This document shows positions 1 through 8,708 of a stretch of 64,000 bases of DNA, in pieces (the stretch's first letter is position 1; the number at the start of each line of letters is the position of its first letter). The stretch is taken from assembly GCA_016283935.1 (NCBI GenBank), contig JAEENX010000007.1, positions 139,123 to 203,122 on the forward strand. Reading direction: 5' to 3'. Origin of the DNA: Bacilli bacterium. GTDB taxonomy: Bacteria > Bacillota_I > Bacilli_A > RF39 > UBA660. Both the position numbers and the translations under genes were made by a program. The notes under the pieces were generated by a model. That model was not told the origin of the DNA. It made no database searches and saw nothing but the letters and a program-made list of their open reading frames with translations.

Positions 1-23
1 AATAACTATTTAAAATAGTTATT
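1..23. terminator. Inverted repeat at gene end, possible terminator
   Basis: AATAACTATT (1-10) pairs perfectly with AATAGTTATT (14-23) across a 3-base loop and includes the stop codon of the minus-strand gene. Any U-tract for that gene would lie outside the window, so only the hairpin itself is seen. Confidence 0.4.
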
Positions 24-438
24 TTGTTTTTCTTGGTTGTGTTACTGTACCAAATTCATTATAAGTTGTATTACCTTTTTTATCAGTTTTACCAATTGCT
101 ATAACTGGTTCAACATTAACATAATAAACTTTATTATTACATTTCCAACCTTTAGTTTCTACCATATTAATCATATAACCATCTACAGTTTCATATTTAT
201 GATAATATGCATCATTTCTAGATACTTTTATAACATGTTCTCCAGGTTCAAAATAACAACATGTTTGTCCTTCAGAATCTATATAAACATTACTATCATC
301 AATATTACATTCTATTACTTGTGTTTGATTATCATATGTATAATAAGCAACTCCATATCCCATTACAGCAAGACCAAAACCTATTTGAACTATTCTAACT
401 GTAGTCTCAAAATCTAATTTTAAATTTTTAATCCCCAT
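19..438 (-). CDS. Membrane-anchored hypothetical protein
   Basis: A 139-residue protein of unknown function. One hydrophobic segment (about residues 13-32, containing IVQIGFGLAVMGYGV) is followed by a polar domain of about 105 residues with four cysteines, including an adjacent pair (TCCYF). The domain is probably extracytoplasmic. The ATG at 438 is chosen over one 36 bases further upstream because AAAGGAGA lies 6 bases before it. The stop codon falls inside a 10-bp inverted repeat at the window edge. No family was recognised. Confidence 0.7.
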   Translation of the reverse strand: MGIKNLKLDFETTVRIVQIGFGLAVMGYGVAYYTYDNQTQVIECNIDDSNVYIDSEGQTCCYFEPGEHVIKVSRNDAYYHKYETVDGYMINMVETKGWKCNNKVYYVNVEPVIAIGKTDKKGNTTYNEFGTVTQPRKTK

Positions 439-509
439 TTTTCTATCTCCTTTAATTGCTGGATATAATAGCATATTTTTAAAGTTTTCGCAAATTAAAA
501 GAAGATGAA

Positions 510-821
510 TTATTCACCTTCTTTATTATCATTTTTATAATAAGCACCTATAACTGCATCACAATATAAACCAAAATCATTTTTCATATCTAAAAAGTCT
601 TCATATAGTCCAGTTAGATAATCTTGTTCATTCATTATAGCATCAAATAGATTATCATATTTATTTGTATCTTTATATTGAAAATCTGGTGCTAAATCTT
701 TTATCAGTTTTTGAATAGTTAAATGCATTTGAGTTATTTCCCAACCTAATTCTTTTCTTTTCTCTTCAATTGGTAATCCTCGATATTCACTTATTAGTTC
801 TTTTTTAATATCCTCTTCCAT
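510..821 (-). CDS. Small acidic cytoplasmic hypothetical protein
   Basis: A protein of about 103 residues with no signal peptide or membrane segment. It is acidic and looks mostly helical; no family was recognised. Candidate starts at 842, 827 and 821 exist. The ATG at 821 sits 8 bases after AAAAGGA, the best spacing, so it is preferred, with 827 possible. The 5' end overlaps the end of the upstream gene (stop at 805-807) by about 17 bases, so the two are probably translationally coupled in one operon. Confidence 0.7.
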   Translation of the reverse strand: MEEDIKKELISEYRGLPIEEKRKELGWEITQMHLTIQKLIKDLAPDFQYKDTNKYDNLFDAIMNEQDYLTGLYEDFLDMKNDFGLYCDAVIGAYYKNDNKEGE

Positions 822-1479
822 ATCCATGTTCCTTTTCATCATCTTGCATCATTCTTTGACGATAGTCAGTTCTTCTCATACAACTAGTCATATCATTAAC
901 TCTACGATCCCATCTCTCTTGTTCAGCTTTACCATGAACATAGCGATGTTCAGATTCATATTTTTCTTGGAATGAAGCTTTACCTGATCCAACTTTAATT
1001 AAAAACTCAAGTTCTTCCTTGGAAAGTTTTTGAACATTTTTCCAATTTGGTGAATGACCATTAAGTTTGTTTAATACTCTATCAAAGAAATTAAGTTTCT
1101 TATATTGTTCTTTAACTTTTTTGAAAGTTCTTACTTTTTCTTGTTCTAATCTTCTTTGTTCTTCACGTTCTTTTGCTCTTGCTTCTTTATCTCTTTGTTT
1201 TTTAGCTTCTGTTTCCTTTTTATTCTCAGCATCTCTCGTTGGCTTTTCAGCATCAAATTTTTGTCTTTCTCTTAACTCTTCTTCTAATCTTGCGATTTTT
1301 TCCATTTGAGCTTTTATTTCTTCCTTAGTTCCAACTGTGCGTTCTGATCTTTCGTATCTACCATCTCCGCCAGTTAAATCCATATCATAAGTACCTTCAT
1401 TAACAACAACTCTAGTTAGCTCACTTAATCTTTGTTGAGCTTGATAAAGTTCTTCCTTAATGATATATTCATATCTCAT
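805..1479 (-). CDS. Highly charged coiled-coil hypothetical protein
   Basis: A 224-residue soluble protein dominated by Lys, Arg and Glu between residues 50 and 125, where heptad-like repeats predict a long coiled coil. The C-terminal part (residues 125-224) is also very polar and ends GYGRGY. AGGAAGTG lies 7 bases upstream of the ATG. It is first in a short operon with the 103-residue gene that overlaps its end. No function can be assigned; a scaffold or cytoskeletal role is only a guess from composition. Confidence 0.75.
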   Translation of the reverse strand: MRYEYIIKEELYQAQQRLSELTRVVVNEGTYDMDLTGGDGRYERSERTVGTKEEIKAQMEKIARLEEELRERQKFDAEKPTRDAENKKETEAKKQRDKEARAKEREEQRRLEQEKVRTFKKVKEQYKKLNFFDRVLNKLNGHSPNWKNVQKLSKEELEFLIKVGSGKASFQEKYESEHRYVHGKAEQERWDRRVNDMTSCMRRTDYRQRMMQDDEKEHGYGRGY

Positions 1480-1636
1480 ATAAACACTTCCTATCTATAT
1501 TAAAAATAACATATTATTGTTTAATCTAAATAAAAATAATATCAACTATACACTCACATTACAAATTGTGCTTTATAGTATTAAAATAATAAAAAAATGA
1601 AAATTATCAACAAATTTATAATAAATATACGTAAAA

Positions 1637-1662
1637 TAAAAAAAGGCATTAAGCCTTTTTTA
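1637..1662 (-). terminator. Terminator of the pssA-psd operon
   Basis: AAAAAGGC (to 1647) and GCCTTTTT (from 1653) form a hairpin followed on the minus strand by a T-rich tract. The stop codon of the flippase-like gene (1649-1651) lies in the loop. Confidence 0.8.
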
Positions 1663-2671
1663 TTTTTCTATATAAGTATTCTATTAATATAATTAAACCA
1701 GTAACGATTAAAGGTATATAGAAGTTAAATGCTCTAGTTAATAACATACCTACATCTGCTAATTTAGATGCAAATATAATTACAAATAAGTTATGCATAA
1801 AACTTTCCGATAAACCTGCTCCACCTGGTAAAGGTGCAGCTTCCATAGCTATTTGAACACATACTTGAATAGCTAATAAATCAAAGAAGCTATAATCACT
1901 AAATCCAAGTGATCTATACACTACATATATTATTGAGAATAAACATAATCTTTGTATTAAAGTAACAATAAAAGTTAAGAAGACAGTAAATACATGTGTT
2001 TTAATAAACTCAACTTCTTCTTTATATCTTTCCATTACTTCTTCAATATTATATTTACTTATTTTCTTTCTAAATAGTTTAAACTTCTTTAAGAAATTAA
2101 CTAACTTAATAAATATTCTTTTTACTAAATCAGTCTTAAATATTAATAATATACACGTAACAGTTAATATTAAATCAAATACAAATCCAATTCCAAAAAA
2201 TATTTTATATACTAAATTACTTTCTAATATAATAGAACCATTAAATAATAAAGCATAAATACCAAATGCAATAATAATAATTTTAAAATAAATTGTATTA
2301 AGCATTAAAGTAATATAGCTTTTTCTAATTGGTATTCCATCCTTTGTCATATAATATAATTGAATTGGTTGTCCTCCTGTTGATGAAGGAGTTATGCCAC
2401 TGAAGAAGAACTCAATAATTGCATAAAAAGTTCCTCTTATTAAAGATATCTTATGATTTAAAGCACCTAAAATACCTTTCATATAAATACCTTGACATAC
2501 AAAATATAAAATAGAACATCCTAAAGCTAATAAAATATAAACATAATTTAGTGATTTAATGTTTTCACCGATTACTTTCCAAGATTCTTTATCATATATA
2601 GTACTAAAAGTTAATACTAATATAACAATTAGAATAGTAGCAGTTATTAAATATTTTCTAGCTTTCTTCAT
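1649..2671 (-). CDS. LPG-synthase TM-domain / UPF0104-type flippase-like protein
   Basis: A 340-residue polytopic membrane protein with about eight hydrophobic segments. It carries the two signatures of the lysylphosphatidylglycerol synthase transmembrane (AglD/UPF0104) family: SGITPSSTGGQP at residues 91-102 and PLPGGAGLSES near residue 277. Members are thought to move or modify lipid-linked head groups across the membrane, and many, like this one, lack the aminoacyl-transferase domain. It is the last gene after pssA and psd. Its Shine-Dalgarno (AGGAG) overlaps the end of psd and the ATG follows 1 base after the psd stop, so a role in phospholipid distribution is plausible but inferred. Confidence 0.87.
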   Translation of the reverse strand: MKKARKYLITATILIVILVLTFSTIYDKESWKVIGENIKSLNYVYILLALGCSILYFVCQGIYMKGILGALNHKISLIRGTFYAIIEFFFSGITPSSTGGQPIQLYYMTKDGIPIRKSYITLMLNTIYFKIIIIAFGIYALLFNGSIILESNLVYKIFFGIGFVFDLILTVTCILLIFKTDLVKRIFIKLVNFLKKFKLFRKKISKYNIEEVMERYKEEVEFIKTHVFTVFLTFIVTLIQRLCLFSIIYVVYRSLGFSDYSFFDLLAIQVCVQIAMEAAPLPGGAGLSESFMHNLFVIIFASKLADVGMLLTRAFNFYIPLIVTGLIILIEYLYRKIKKA

Positions 2672-2672
2672 A

Positions 2673-3494
2673 TTATTCTCCTATAGTTTCACCTAATTTA
2701 ACAATAGTTTCTATGTCATTAGCAGTGTTCTCTAATATTTTTTCATCAATTTTAATATCTTTATTTACTAACATAACTATTGTAGAACCACCAAACTCAA
2801 AGTGTCCTTTTTCTTGTCCTTTTTTAAATTCTTTAATTGGTTCATTAACAATCTTACCAATCATCATTGCACCAACTTCAATATAACAAACATCTCCAAG
2901 ATTATCACAATCTAAAAATGTTACTTCTCTACTATTTTCATGAAACACTTTATATTTCTTTAAAGCAATAGGTTGTACAGTATGTAACTTCCCATTTATA
3001 TATTTAGATTTAACTACTTTACCATCATCTGGAAATACATAATGATGATAATCATCTACACATAATCTAAATACTAATGCATATTTATAATCTCTTTTCT
3101 CACCTATTAATTCTTTAATGGTATAAATACTATCTTTAATATGTAATTTAGATTGATCATCTAATTTATATACACTTAGTTTAGAATCACATACAGAGAT
3201 TATATTATCTCCTATTGTTCTTTTATCTTTTTTAATTTTTCTCATAAAAAAATCATTAAAGGAATTATATTCTACTTCTTCATATTCATCCATATTAATA
3301 TTATTCACTTTAATAAATTTATTTATCTTCTTAATAGATAATCTACTATTCATATATTTAGCATATAAATTTGCTATTAATTTAGTAGTAGCTATCTTAA
3401 GAATTAATCTACCTAATAAAGTATTATATAAGAACTTTAATCCTTTATTAGTTTCTAATTCAATATATATATCTTTCTTAGGATCATATAACAT
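2673..3494 (-). CDS. psd: Phosphatidylserine decarboxylase proenzyme
   Basis: A 273-residue protein that makes phosphatidylethanolamine by decarboxylating phosphatidylserine. The C-terminal FGGSTIVML holds the Gly236-Ser237 bond expected to be cleaved by autocatalysis to create the pyruvoyl group on the small alpha subunit. The conserved His region is DDYHHYVFPDDG near residue 147. The rest matches a family-length membrane-associated proenzyme. GGTGAT lies 6 bases before the ATG. The ATG overlaps the pssA stop codon by one base (TAATG), which implies coupling with the upstream enzyme that supplies its substrate. Confidence 0.95.
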   Translation of the reverse strand: MLYDPKKDIYIELETNKGLKFLYNTLLGRLILKIATTKLIANLYAKYMNSRLSIKKINKFIKVNNINMDEYEEVEYNSFNDFFMRKIKKDKRTIGDNIISVCDSKLSVYKLDDQSKLHIKDSIYTIKELIGEKRDYKYALVFRLCVDDYHHYVFPDDGKVVKSKYINGKLHTVQPIALKKYKVFHENSREVTFLDCDNLGDVCYIEVGAMMIGKIVNEPIKEFKKGQEKGHFEFGGSTIVMLVNKDIKIDEKILENTANDIETIVKLGETIGE

Positions 3495-4120
3495 TATTTA
3501 ATCACCAATAATAAAGCTACTAAGATTGCAGCTAAAATAGGAATAATAACATAAGCAATTCCTTTAAATTTAGGAACTTTAATTTTAACTACAAATAATA
3601 AACCTGTAAGTAATGTAGCAATAATATAAATTAAGCAGAAAGTTTCTTCTGGAATTTGTCCATGTAATAAACCTAATACTGGATAAATAATAGCTGTACT
3701 TGTAACAGGTAATCCATTATAGAATTTAACAGGATCATCTAATCCAGCATGTACATTAAAATATCCTAATCTTGAAATACCACATATAACAAAGAAAGCA
3801 TATACTACTACATGATATATAGATATCATTCCTAATGACATCATAATAACAACTGGTAATACGACAAAGTTAACTGTATCAGCTAAAGAATCAATTTGAA
3901 TACCAAATTCTTTTTCTTCTTTATCTCTTTTACACATACGTGCAACTTTACCATCAAACATATCACATACTCCAGCAAGTACTAAAAATGCAAGTGAATA
4001 TCTAATATAGCTTACTTCACTGAATGCCATTTTACTAAATGCAAAATACATAGATATAACAGCAAATATTACTCCTAAATATGTTATTAAAACTGATTTT
4101 TTTAAATTGATTATAAACAT
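3494..4120 (-). CDS. pssA: CDP-diacylglycerol--serine O-phosphatidyltransferase
   Basis: A 208-residue integral membrane enzyme that makes phosphatidylserine from CDP-diacylglycerol and L-serine. The CDP-alcohol phosphatidyltransferase signature is complete: DGKVAR, then nine residues, G, three residues, D, three residues, D (FGIQIDSLAD), near residues 54-80. About six membrane segments surround it. The ATG at 4120 (MFIINLKK) is chosen because TGGAGA lies 8 bases upstream; the longer reading from 4135 would start inside that ribosome binding site. It heads the operon with psd and the flippase-like gene. Confidence 0.94.
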   Translation of the reverse strand: MFIINLKKSVLITYLGVIFAVISMYFAFSKMAFSEVSYIRYSLAFLVLAGVCDMFDGKVARMCKRDKEEKEFGIQIDSLADTVNFVVLPVVIMMSLGMISIYHVVVYAFFVICGISRLGYFNVHAGLDDPVKFYNGLPVTSTAIIYPVLGLLHGQIPEETFCLIYIIATLLTGLLFVVKIKVPKFKGIAYVIIPILAAILVALLLVIK

Positions 4121-4143
4121 AAATACTATCTCCATTCAAATGC

Positions 4144-4159
4144 GTTAAATATCTTTAAC
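4144..4159. promoter_or_regulatory. Dyad in the pssA leader, possible operator
   Basis: GTTAAA-TATC-TTTAAC is a perfect 6-bp inverted repeat just upstream of the pssA ribosome binding site, in the intergenic region shared with the divergent GH30 gene. It has the form of a repressor operator. No regulator is identified. Confidence 0.3.
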
Positions 4160-4236
4160 ACATATACCACTTTATATTCTATCAAAAAAAAAGAAAATAT
4201 AATATATAATTTTACACATTTTCATCAAATAAATCA

Positions 4237-4256
4237 TGTTATAATAATCATGTGAT
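4237..4256 (+). promoter_or_regulatory. Extended -10 promoter and SD of the GH30 gene
   Basis: TGTTATAAT (TG at 4237-4238, -10 at 4240-4245) is followed after 6 bases by GTGAT (4252-4256), and the ATG is at 4261. The arrangement predicts a leader of only about 9 bases and supports the 4261 start over the GTG at 4252. Confidence 0.65.
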
Positions 4257-4260
4257 GTTT

Positions 4261-5466
4261 ATGAAAAAATTTATAACTGACATAAAAAATGAAATATTAT
4301 TTGATGAAGCATTATTAATTAAAACTGATGTTGTATCTGAAACTATTGAAATAAGCAATGTAAAATCTAAATTTGAAGGTATGGGTGCAGCTTTAACACA
4401 AGCATCAAACATCAATTATAATATTCTTTCATTAGAGCAAGAAGAATTATTTTTAAAAGCATACTTTGAAGATCTTAAATATAAATTTATAAGATTACCA
4501 ATAGGTTCATGTGATTTTTCTCCTATTTCATATGATTATTTAAATCATAAAAAATTTGATATAGGAGAAGATAAATTATATATACAACCTCTTCTGAAAG
4601 ATTTAATGAAATATAATTTAACTTATATGGCATCACCATGGACTCCACCAAATAAATATAAAAATATATTTAATATCAAATTAAAGAAAAATAAATATGA
4701 AGACTATGCTAATTATCTAGTTAATTATTTAAACTACTACAAAGACTTTGGAATTAATATAAAGTATATAAGTATTCAAAATGAACCATATGCACTTCAA
4801 AAATGGGAATCATGTTTATTTAATTCAGAAGAACAAAAAGAATTTATAAATGTACTATCATCTAAACTAGACGATAATACATCAATCATGTTACATGATC
4901 ATAATAAAAAGAACTTATGTAACTATATCGATAATACGTATATAAATAATGATAAAATATCTGCTATTGCATTCCATTGGTATGATGGATCTCATTTTGA
5001 AGAACTAGCAAAAGTTCATGAGAAATACCCAAACCTAAAACTAATAGAATCAGAAATGTGCTGTGGCTATTCTCCATATAATCAAATAAAATGGATTAAA
5101 GATGCAGAACTATATGCAAATGAAATAATTGGTAATTTGAATAACTATATGAATATATATATGGATTGGAATTTATTATTAGATGAATATGGTGGTCCAA
5201 ATCATAAAAAGAATTATGTTAAATCACCTATTATTAGAGTTGAAGATCAAATAGTAAAAACACCTATCTATTATTATTTAAAACATATATCATTACATCA
5301 AAATAGTAATATATATGAAGTTAAATCTAATAAATTAAAAGTATTAGTATCTGATAAATATATAACTATATTGAATGATACAAAAGAAGACATTTCATTT
5401 AGTATTTTAAATATAAGAGATACTATAAAAAAACATACAATTATTACATATAAAAAAGAAGCTTAA
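4261..5466 (+). CDS. Glycoside hydrolase family 30 protein (glucosylceramidase-like)
   Basis: A 401-residue clan GH-A type retaining glycosidase. It has the family opening GMGAALTQASNINYN, then RLPIGSCDFS. The predicted acid/base Glu is in IQNEPYALQKWESC near residue 175 and the predicted nucleophile in LIESEMCCGY near residue 265, followed by YMDWNLLLDEYGGPNH. GH30 enzymes split beta-glucosides, beta-xylosides or beta-fucosides; the substrate here cannot be told. No signal peptide is seen, so it is probably cytoplasmic, and the C-terminal beta domain is short. It is a single-gene unit that converges with the next gene on a shared terminator. Confidence 0.9.
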   Translation: MKKFITDIKNEILFDEALLIKTDVVSETIEISNVKSKFEGMGAALTQASNINYNILSLEQEELFLKAYFEDLKYKFIRLPIGSCDFSPISYDYLNHKKFDIGEDKLYIQPLLKDLMKYNLTYMASPWTPPNKYKNIFNIKLKKNKYEDYANYLVNYLNYYKDFGINIKYISIQNEPYALQKWESCLFNSEEQKEFINVLSSKLDDNTSIMLHDHNKKNLCNYIDNTYINNDKISAIAFHWYDGSHFEELAKVHEKYPNLKLIESEMCCGYSPYNQIKWIKDAELYANEIIGNLNNYMNIYMDWNLLLDEYGGPNHKKNYVKSPIIRVEDQIVKTPIYYYLKHISLHQNSNIYEVKSNKLKVLVSDKYITILNDTKEDISFSILNIRDTIKKHTIITYKKEA

Positions 5467-5482
5467 AGCTTCTTTTTTTATT
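5452..5482. terminator. Bidirectional terminator with stop codon inside
   Basis: AAAAAAGAAGCTT / AAGCTTCTTTTTT with a one-base centre forms a near-perfect hairpin with A and T tracts on either side. The last codons (KKEA) and stop of the GH30 gene are encoded within it, and the minus-strand stop lies at its edge (5481). Confidence 0.85.
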
Positions 5483-6536
5483 ATTCTAATGGTGCTCCAC
5501 AATGAGAACAAACTTTAGCATCTTTAGGTAATCCACCACCACATGCTGAACAGAACTTTTCAGGAGCAACTGATGCATCATCAACTGGTATATCATTTTT
5601 AATTATTCTTGTTTCAGTTGTTGTTTCAGTTTTAACAATTGTTTTATTATTTGGAATACCAAAACGAACTTCAGTTGGAATATCATTAAGAGTCATATTA
5701 TTATTTCCTGCTAATGCATTTTTTCTTCTTTTAACAATAGAATTAATAACAATATAAACTACTAAAGCAGCAATACCGCCTATAAATATAGACCAAGATA
5801 AACTCTTTAATACTGAAGTATCTACATCAAAATTAACACCATTTTCAGATGTAACCATCTTAATAATTGCATCAATTCCAAAATATATTGCTAATAAATT
5901 TATACCAGCAATAATTGTTGATATAGATGTTGGTCTAATCCATTTATAAGGAGACCAAGATAAGAATCCAATTAGCATTACTAATACAGCGATAGATACT
6001 CCCATTTTAGTAATAGTTTCAGGACTTACAATTGAACCATAAGTTTTAATAAGATTAATAGATGAAGATTCATTTGAATCAAGACTTAATTCTTGATAAC
6101 TTTCATTTATACCTTTTTGAAGTTCTTCTCTATTTTTAGGATCTTTAACTTCTTTAATTAAGTTATCAATGTCTTCTTCTTTAACACCTAAATTAATTAA
6201 ATCTTTTTTGTTGTCTTCAAGTGCTTTTATAAACTTATCAATAGTTTCATCACTTACAACAATATTTCCATCTTTTGAATTATTAACATCATTAAAGAAT
6301 GAATCAATTACATCTTGAGTACCATCATAAGATTTAATCTTATCTATAGATTCCTCTATTTTTTCTTTATCTTCTTTAGTCATTCCTGTTTGTTCCATTA
6401 ACATAGTTTCAGCTACAGCACTTACAAATGATGTATTAACTATATTTTTGAATGAAATCAAAACTCCTAAACATGTAATAGTACCAACTAAAAACATTGA
6501 TAATATAACAATTAAAAATTCTCTTAAAGCTTTCAT
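5481..6536 (-). CDS. Membrane protein with C-terminal zinc ribbon
   Basis: A 351-residue protein. It has an N-terminal membrane segment (residues 7-29), an acidic probably external helical region (residues 30-170), then three membrane segments between about 175 and 265, and a cytoplasmic tail. The tail ends in a zinc ribbon, CSACGGG followed by CSHCGAP, at the extreme C terminus. Zinc-ribbon tails on polytopic proteins recur four times in this window. The ribosome binding site is AAAGGT upstream of GTGAGTGT. Function unknown. Confidence 0.8.
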   Translation of the reverse strand: MKALREFLIVILSMFLVGTITCLGVLISFKNIVNTSFVSAVAETMLMEQTGMTKEDKEKIEESIDKIKSYDGTQDVIDSFFNDVNNSKDGNIVVSDETIDKFIKALEDNKKDLINLGVKEEDIDNLIKEVKDPKNREELQKGINESYQELSLDSNESSSINLIKTYGSIVSPETITKMGVSIAVLVMLIGFLSWSPYKWIRPTSISTIIAGINLLAIYFGIDAIIKMVTSENGVNFDVDTSVLKSLSWSIFIGGIAALVVYIVINSIVKRRKNALAGNNNMTLNDIPTEVRFGIPNNKTIVKTETTTETRIIKNDIPVDDASVAPEKFCSACGGGLPKDAKVCSHCGAPLE

Positions 6537-6563
6537 ACACTCACATACCTTTCTCTGAATAAA

Positions 6564-7196
6564 CTATAACATATTAATATCATTATTCATAGCATATTTA
6601 GATACACTTTTAAAATTATCATCATATTCAATATGATCCAAATCATATTGTAACCACATATCAGACCAAGTCTTACCCTCTTTTAATAATCTTTGTACAT
6701 CTTCATTTTCATGAGGATTAGAACTTTTTTGTTTTGTTAAATCAACACAACCTTCTTCATCATATAATTTGCATTGTAAATCACATTCTAACTTATCACA
6801 TTGATATGCAAATTTAGATTCTAATGTTTTATGTTCATCAAATTCCAAAAATAATTCTTCTATTTTTTTACCATCAATTAATTTATCTAATATTTTATGA
6901 ACAGCTTCATGTTCTATTTTTATTTTTTCTTCTTTACTAACTTGGAAAGAAGTTAAATCACCTATTACTGTTTCACCTAATTCATGTATTGATAACATAT
7001 ATATTACTTTTACAATATCTATATCATACTCAAATTCTGAATGCATTGCTAAAGCTAACATTTGAGTTCCATATATATGTTCAGCAACTGATTCTAATCT
7101 ATCTCTTTGAACATTCCAATCTTTCCATCCAGTTCTAATTACATTTTTTAATTTAGTACATAACACATAAAAATTTATAACATTTTTTTCTTTCAT
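6564..7196 (-). CDS. HD-domain hydrolase (YfbR-like)
   Basis: A 210-residue soluble protein of the HD-domain phosphohydrolase superfamily, closest in layout to the 5'-deoxynucleotidase YfbR. It shows SVAEHIYG (first His), IHELGETVIGDLTSF (here His-Glu where the family usually has His-Asp), and a later CDKLECDLQ that supplies the distal Asp. If active, it would dephosphorylate deoxynucleoside 5'-monophosphates or related nucleotides. The ATG at 7196 is chosen because AGGTGAT lies 4 bases upstream, and an in-frame start at 7244 would precede the promoter. Confidence 0.82.
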   Translation of the reverse strand: MKEKNVINFYVLCTKLKNVIRTGWKDWNVQRDRLESVAEHIYGTQMLALAMHSEFEYDIDIVKVIYMLSIHELGETVIGDLTSFQVSKEEKIKIEHEAVHKILDKLIDGKKIEELFLEFDEHKTLESKFAYQCDKLECDLQCKLYDEEGCVDLTKQKSSNPHENEDVQRLLKEGKTWSDMWLQYDLDHIEYDDNFKSVSKYAMNNDINML

Positions 7197-7199
7197 ATT

Positions 7200-7240
7200 A
7201 TCACCTATAAATATTATATAAAAAATATATTCAAATTCAA
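7200..7240 (-). promoter_or_regulatory. Promoter and SD of the HD-hydrolase gene
   Basis: On the minus strand: TTGAAT (7235-7240), a 16-base spacer, TATAAT (7213-7218), then 6 bases and AGGTGAT (7200-7206). Transcription should begin at or next to the Shine-Dalgarno. The divergent deacetylase gene has TATAAT at 7253-7258. Confidence 0.7.
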
Positions 7241-7283
7241 TCAATAATCTATTATAATTAAATTGTAATAAGGATTGAGTAAT

Positions 7284-8678
7284 ATGTTGAAAAGAAGATT
7301 AAAATTAAAACCAAAAGTAAAAATAATTTTATTATTATTTTTATTAGGAATTGTAATAGTAATTGATACTATGTGTTTAAAACAATTAACTCCGCATTTT
7401 ATAGTAAGTAACTATACTGAAAATTATACTTTAAACTATGGAAATAAAAATATTAGTTATATTCCTAAAGTTTGCTATGGAATTAAATCAGATTGTAAAG
7501 AAGTAGAAATATCAACATCTGGAGAAATCGATTATAACAAACTTGGAGAATATAATGTTGAATACACTTATAAATATGAAAATAAAACATATACATTAAA
7601 TCAATTAATTGAAGTTAAAGATACTGAGGCTCCAACTATTGAATTAAATGATGAAGAAATAAAAGTATGTCCAAATGGTAAAATACAAAAACTTGATATC
7701 AAAATAACAGATAACTATGATAACAATATTCAAGACAAATATGAAACTGAAATAATAGATAATAAATTACATATAAGAGTAACTGATTCAAATAATAATA
7801 CAGCTGAAAAAATATATGATGCAATTATTAAAGATGATGAAGCACCAAATATAAAAATAAATGGTAGTAAAAACAAAACAGTTATAATTGGAACTAAATA
7901 TACTGAAGAAGGTGCTACAGTTACAGATAATTGTAGTACTCCTGAAATAATAACAAGTGGTTCTGTTGATACAAATACACTTGGTACTTATTCAATTAAA
8001 TATTCAGCAACTGATGAATCAAATAACTCTTCTACTGAAGAAAGAAAAGTATATGTTAAAAACAGAGAAGCTGGATCAAGAGTTATATATTTAACATTTG
8101 ATGATGGACCTGGTGCATATACAAAACAATTATTAGATGTACTAAAGAAATACAATGTTAAAGTTACATTCTTTGTTACAGGTAAAGGTGATGATTCAAT
8201 TATTAAAAGAGAATATGATGAAGGTCACACTGTAGCACTTCATACTAATACACATAATTATAATTATATATATGCATCTCAAAATAACTACTTTGAAGAT
8301 TTATATGCTATTAGGAATAGAGTTAAACGTATAACAGGTATTGAATCAAATATTATTAGATTCCCAGGTGGAACATCTAATACAGTTAGTAAAATATCAA
8401 TGAAAGAACTTGCTAAAGAAGTTACAAATCGTGGTTTCTACTACTTCGATTGGAATGTATCATCTGGAGATGCAGGTGGTACTACTACATCTGATGGTGT
8501 TTATAACAATGTAGTTAATAATTTAAAACCAGGTGCATCTGTAGTATTACAACATGATATTAAAAAGTTCTCAGTAGATGCTGTTGAAAGAATAATACAA
8601 TATGGTTTAGAAAATGGATATACATTTAAAGCACTTGATGAAACATCACCTGTTGTACATCATGGAGCAAACAAATAA
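7284..8678 (+). CDS. Membrane-anchored polysaccharide deacetylase with Ig-like domains
   Basis: A 464-residue surface protein. An N-terminal membrane anchor (about residues 11-31) is followed by two DUF5011-type bacterial Ig-like domains, each introduced by D-x-EAP motifs (near residues 113 and 189), and a C-terminal NodB catalytic domain. NodB motifs seen: LTFDDGPG (near 271, catalytic Asp pair), HTNTHNY (metal-binding His), RFPGGTSN, and LQHDI. The family removes acetyl groups from peptidoglycan GlcNAc or from other surface polymers; the substrate is not determinable. ATG 7284 follows AAGGA; an in-frame TTG at 7275 is less likely. It shares a divergent promoter region with the HD hydrolase. 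Confidence 0.92.
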   Translation: MLKRRLKLKPKVKIILLLFLLGIVIVIDTMCLKQLTPHFIVSNYTENYTLNYGNKNISYIPKVCYGIKSDCKEVEISTSGEIDYNKLGEYNVEYTYKYENKTYTLNQLIEVKDTEAPTIELNDEEIKVCPNGKIQKLDIKITDNYDNNIQDKYETEIIDNKLHIRVTDSNNNTAEKIYDAIIKDDEAPNIKINGSKNKTVIIGTKYTEEGATVTDNCSTPEIITSGSVDTNTLGTYSIKYSATDESNNSSTEERKVYVKNREAGSRVIYLTFDDGPGAYTKQLLDVLKKYNVKVTFFVTGKGDDSIIKREYDEGHTVALHTNTHNYNYIYASQNNYFEDLYAIRNRVKRITGIESNIIRFPGGTSNTVSKISMKELAKEVTNRGFYYFDWNVSSGDAGGTTTSDGVYNNVVNNLKPGASVVLQHDIKKFSVDAVERIIQYGLENGYTFKALDETSPVVHHGANK

Positions 8679-8708
8679 AAAAGAGACTTAAAAGCCTCTT
8701 TTTATTTT
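8673..8708. terminator. Bidirectional terminator
   Basis: An AAATAAAAAAGAG arm and a CTCTTTTTATTT arm enclose the stop codons of the deacetylase (8676-8678) and of the convergent zinc-ribbon gene (8702-8704). Confidence 0.8.

Noticed and set aside
37-417. Plus-strand ORF of 126 residues
   Set aside because: Composition is a low-complexity Ile/Phe/Tyr shadow of the minus-strand gene that has a clear SD.
1067-1309. Plus-strand 80-residue Leu/Ser-rich ORF
   Set aside because: It is antisense to the charged coiled-coil region; Lys/Glu codons read as Leu/Ser/Phe on the other strand.
1480-1648. A small gene or RNA in the 169-base gap
   Set aside because: No ORF with an SD and no hairpin beyond the terminator of the pssA operon; probably only the promoter of the coiled-coil gene.
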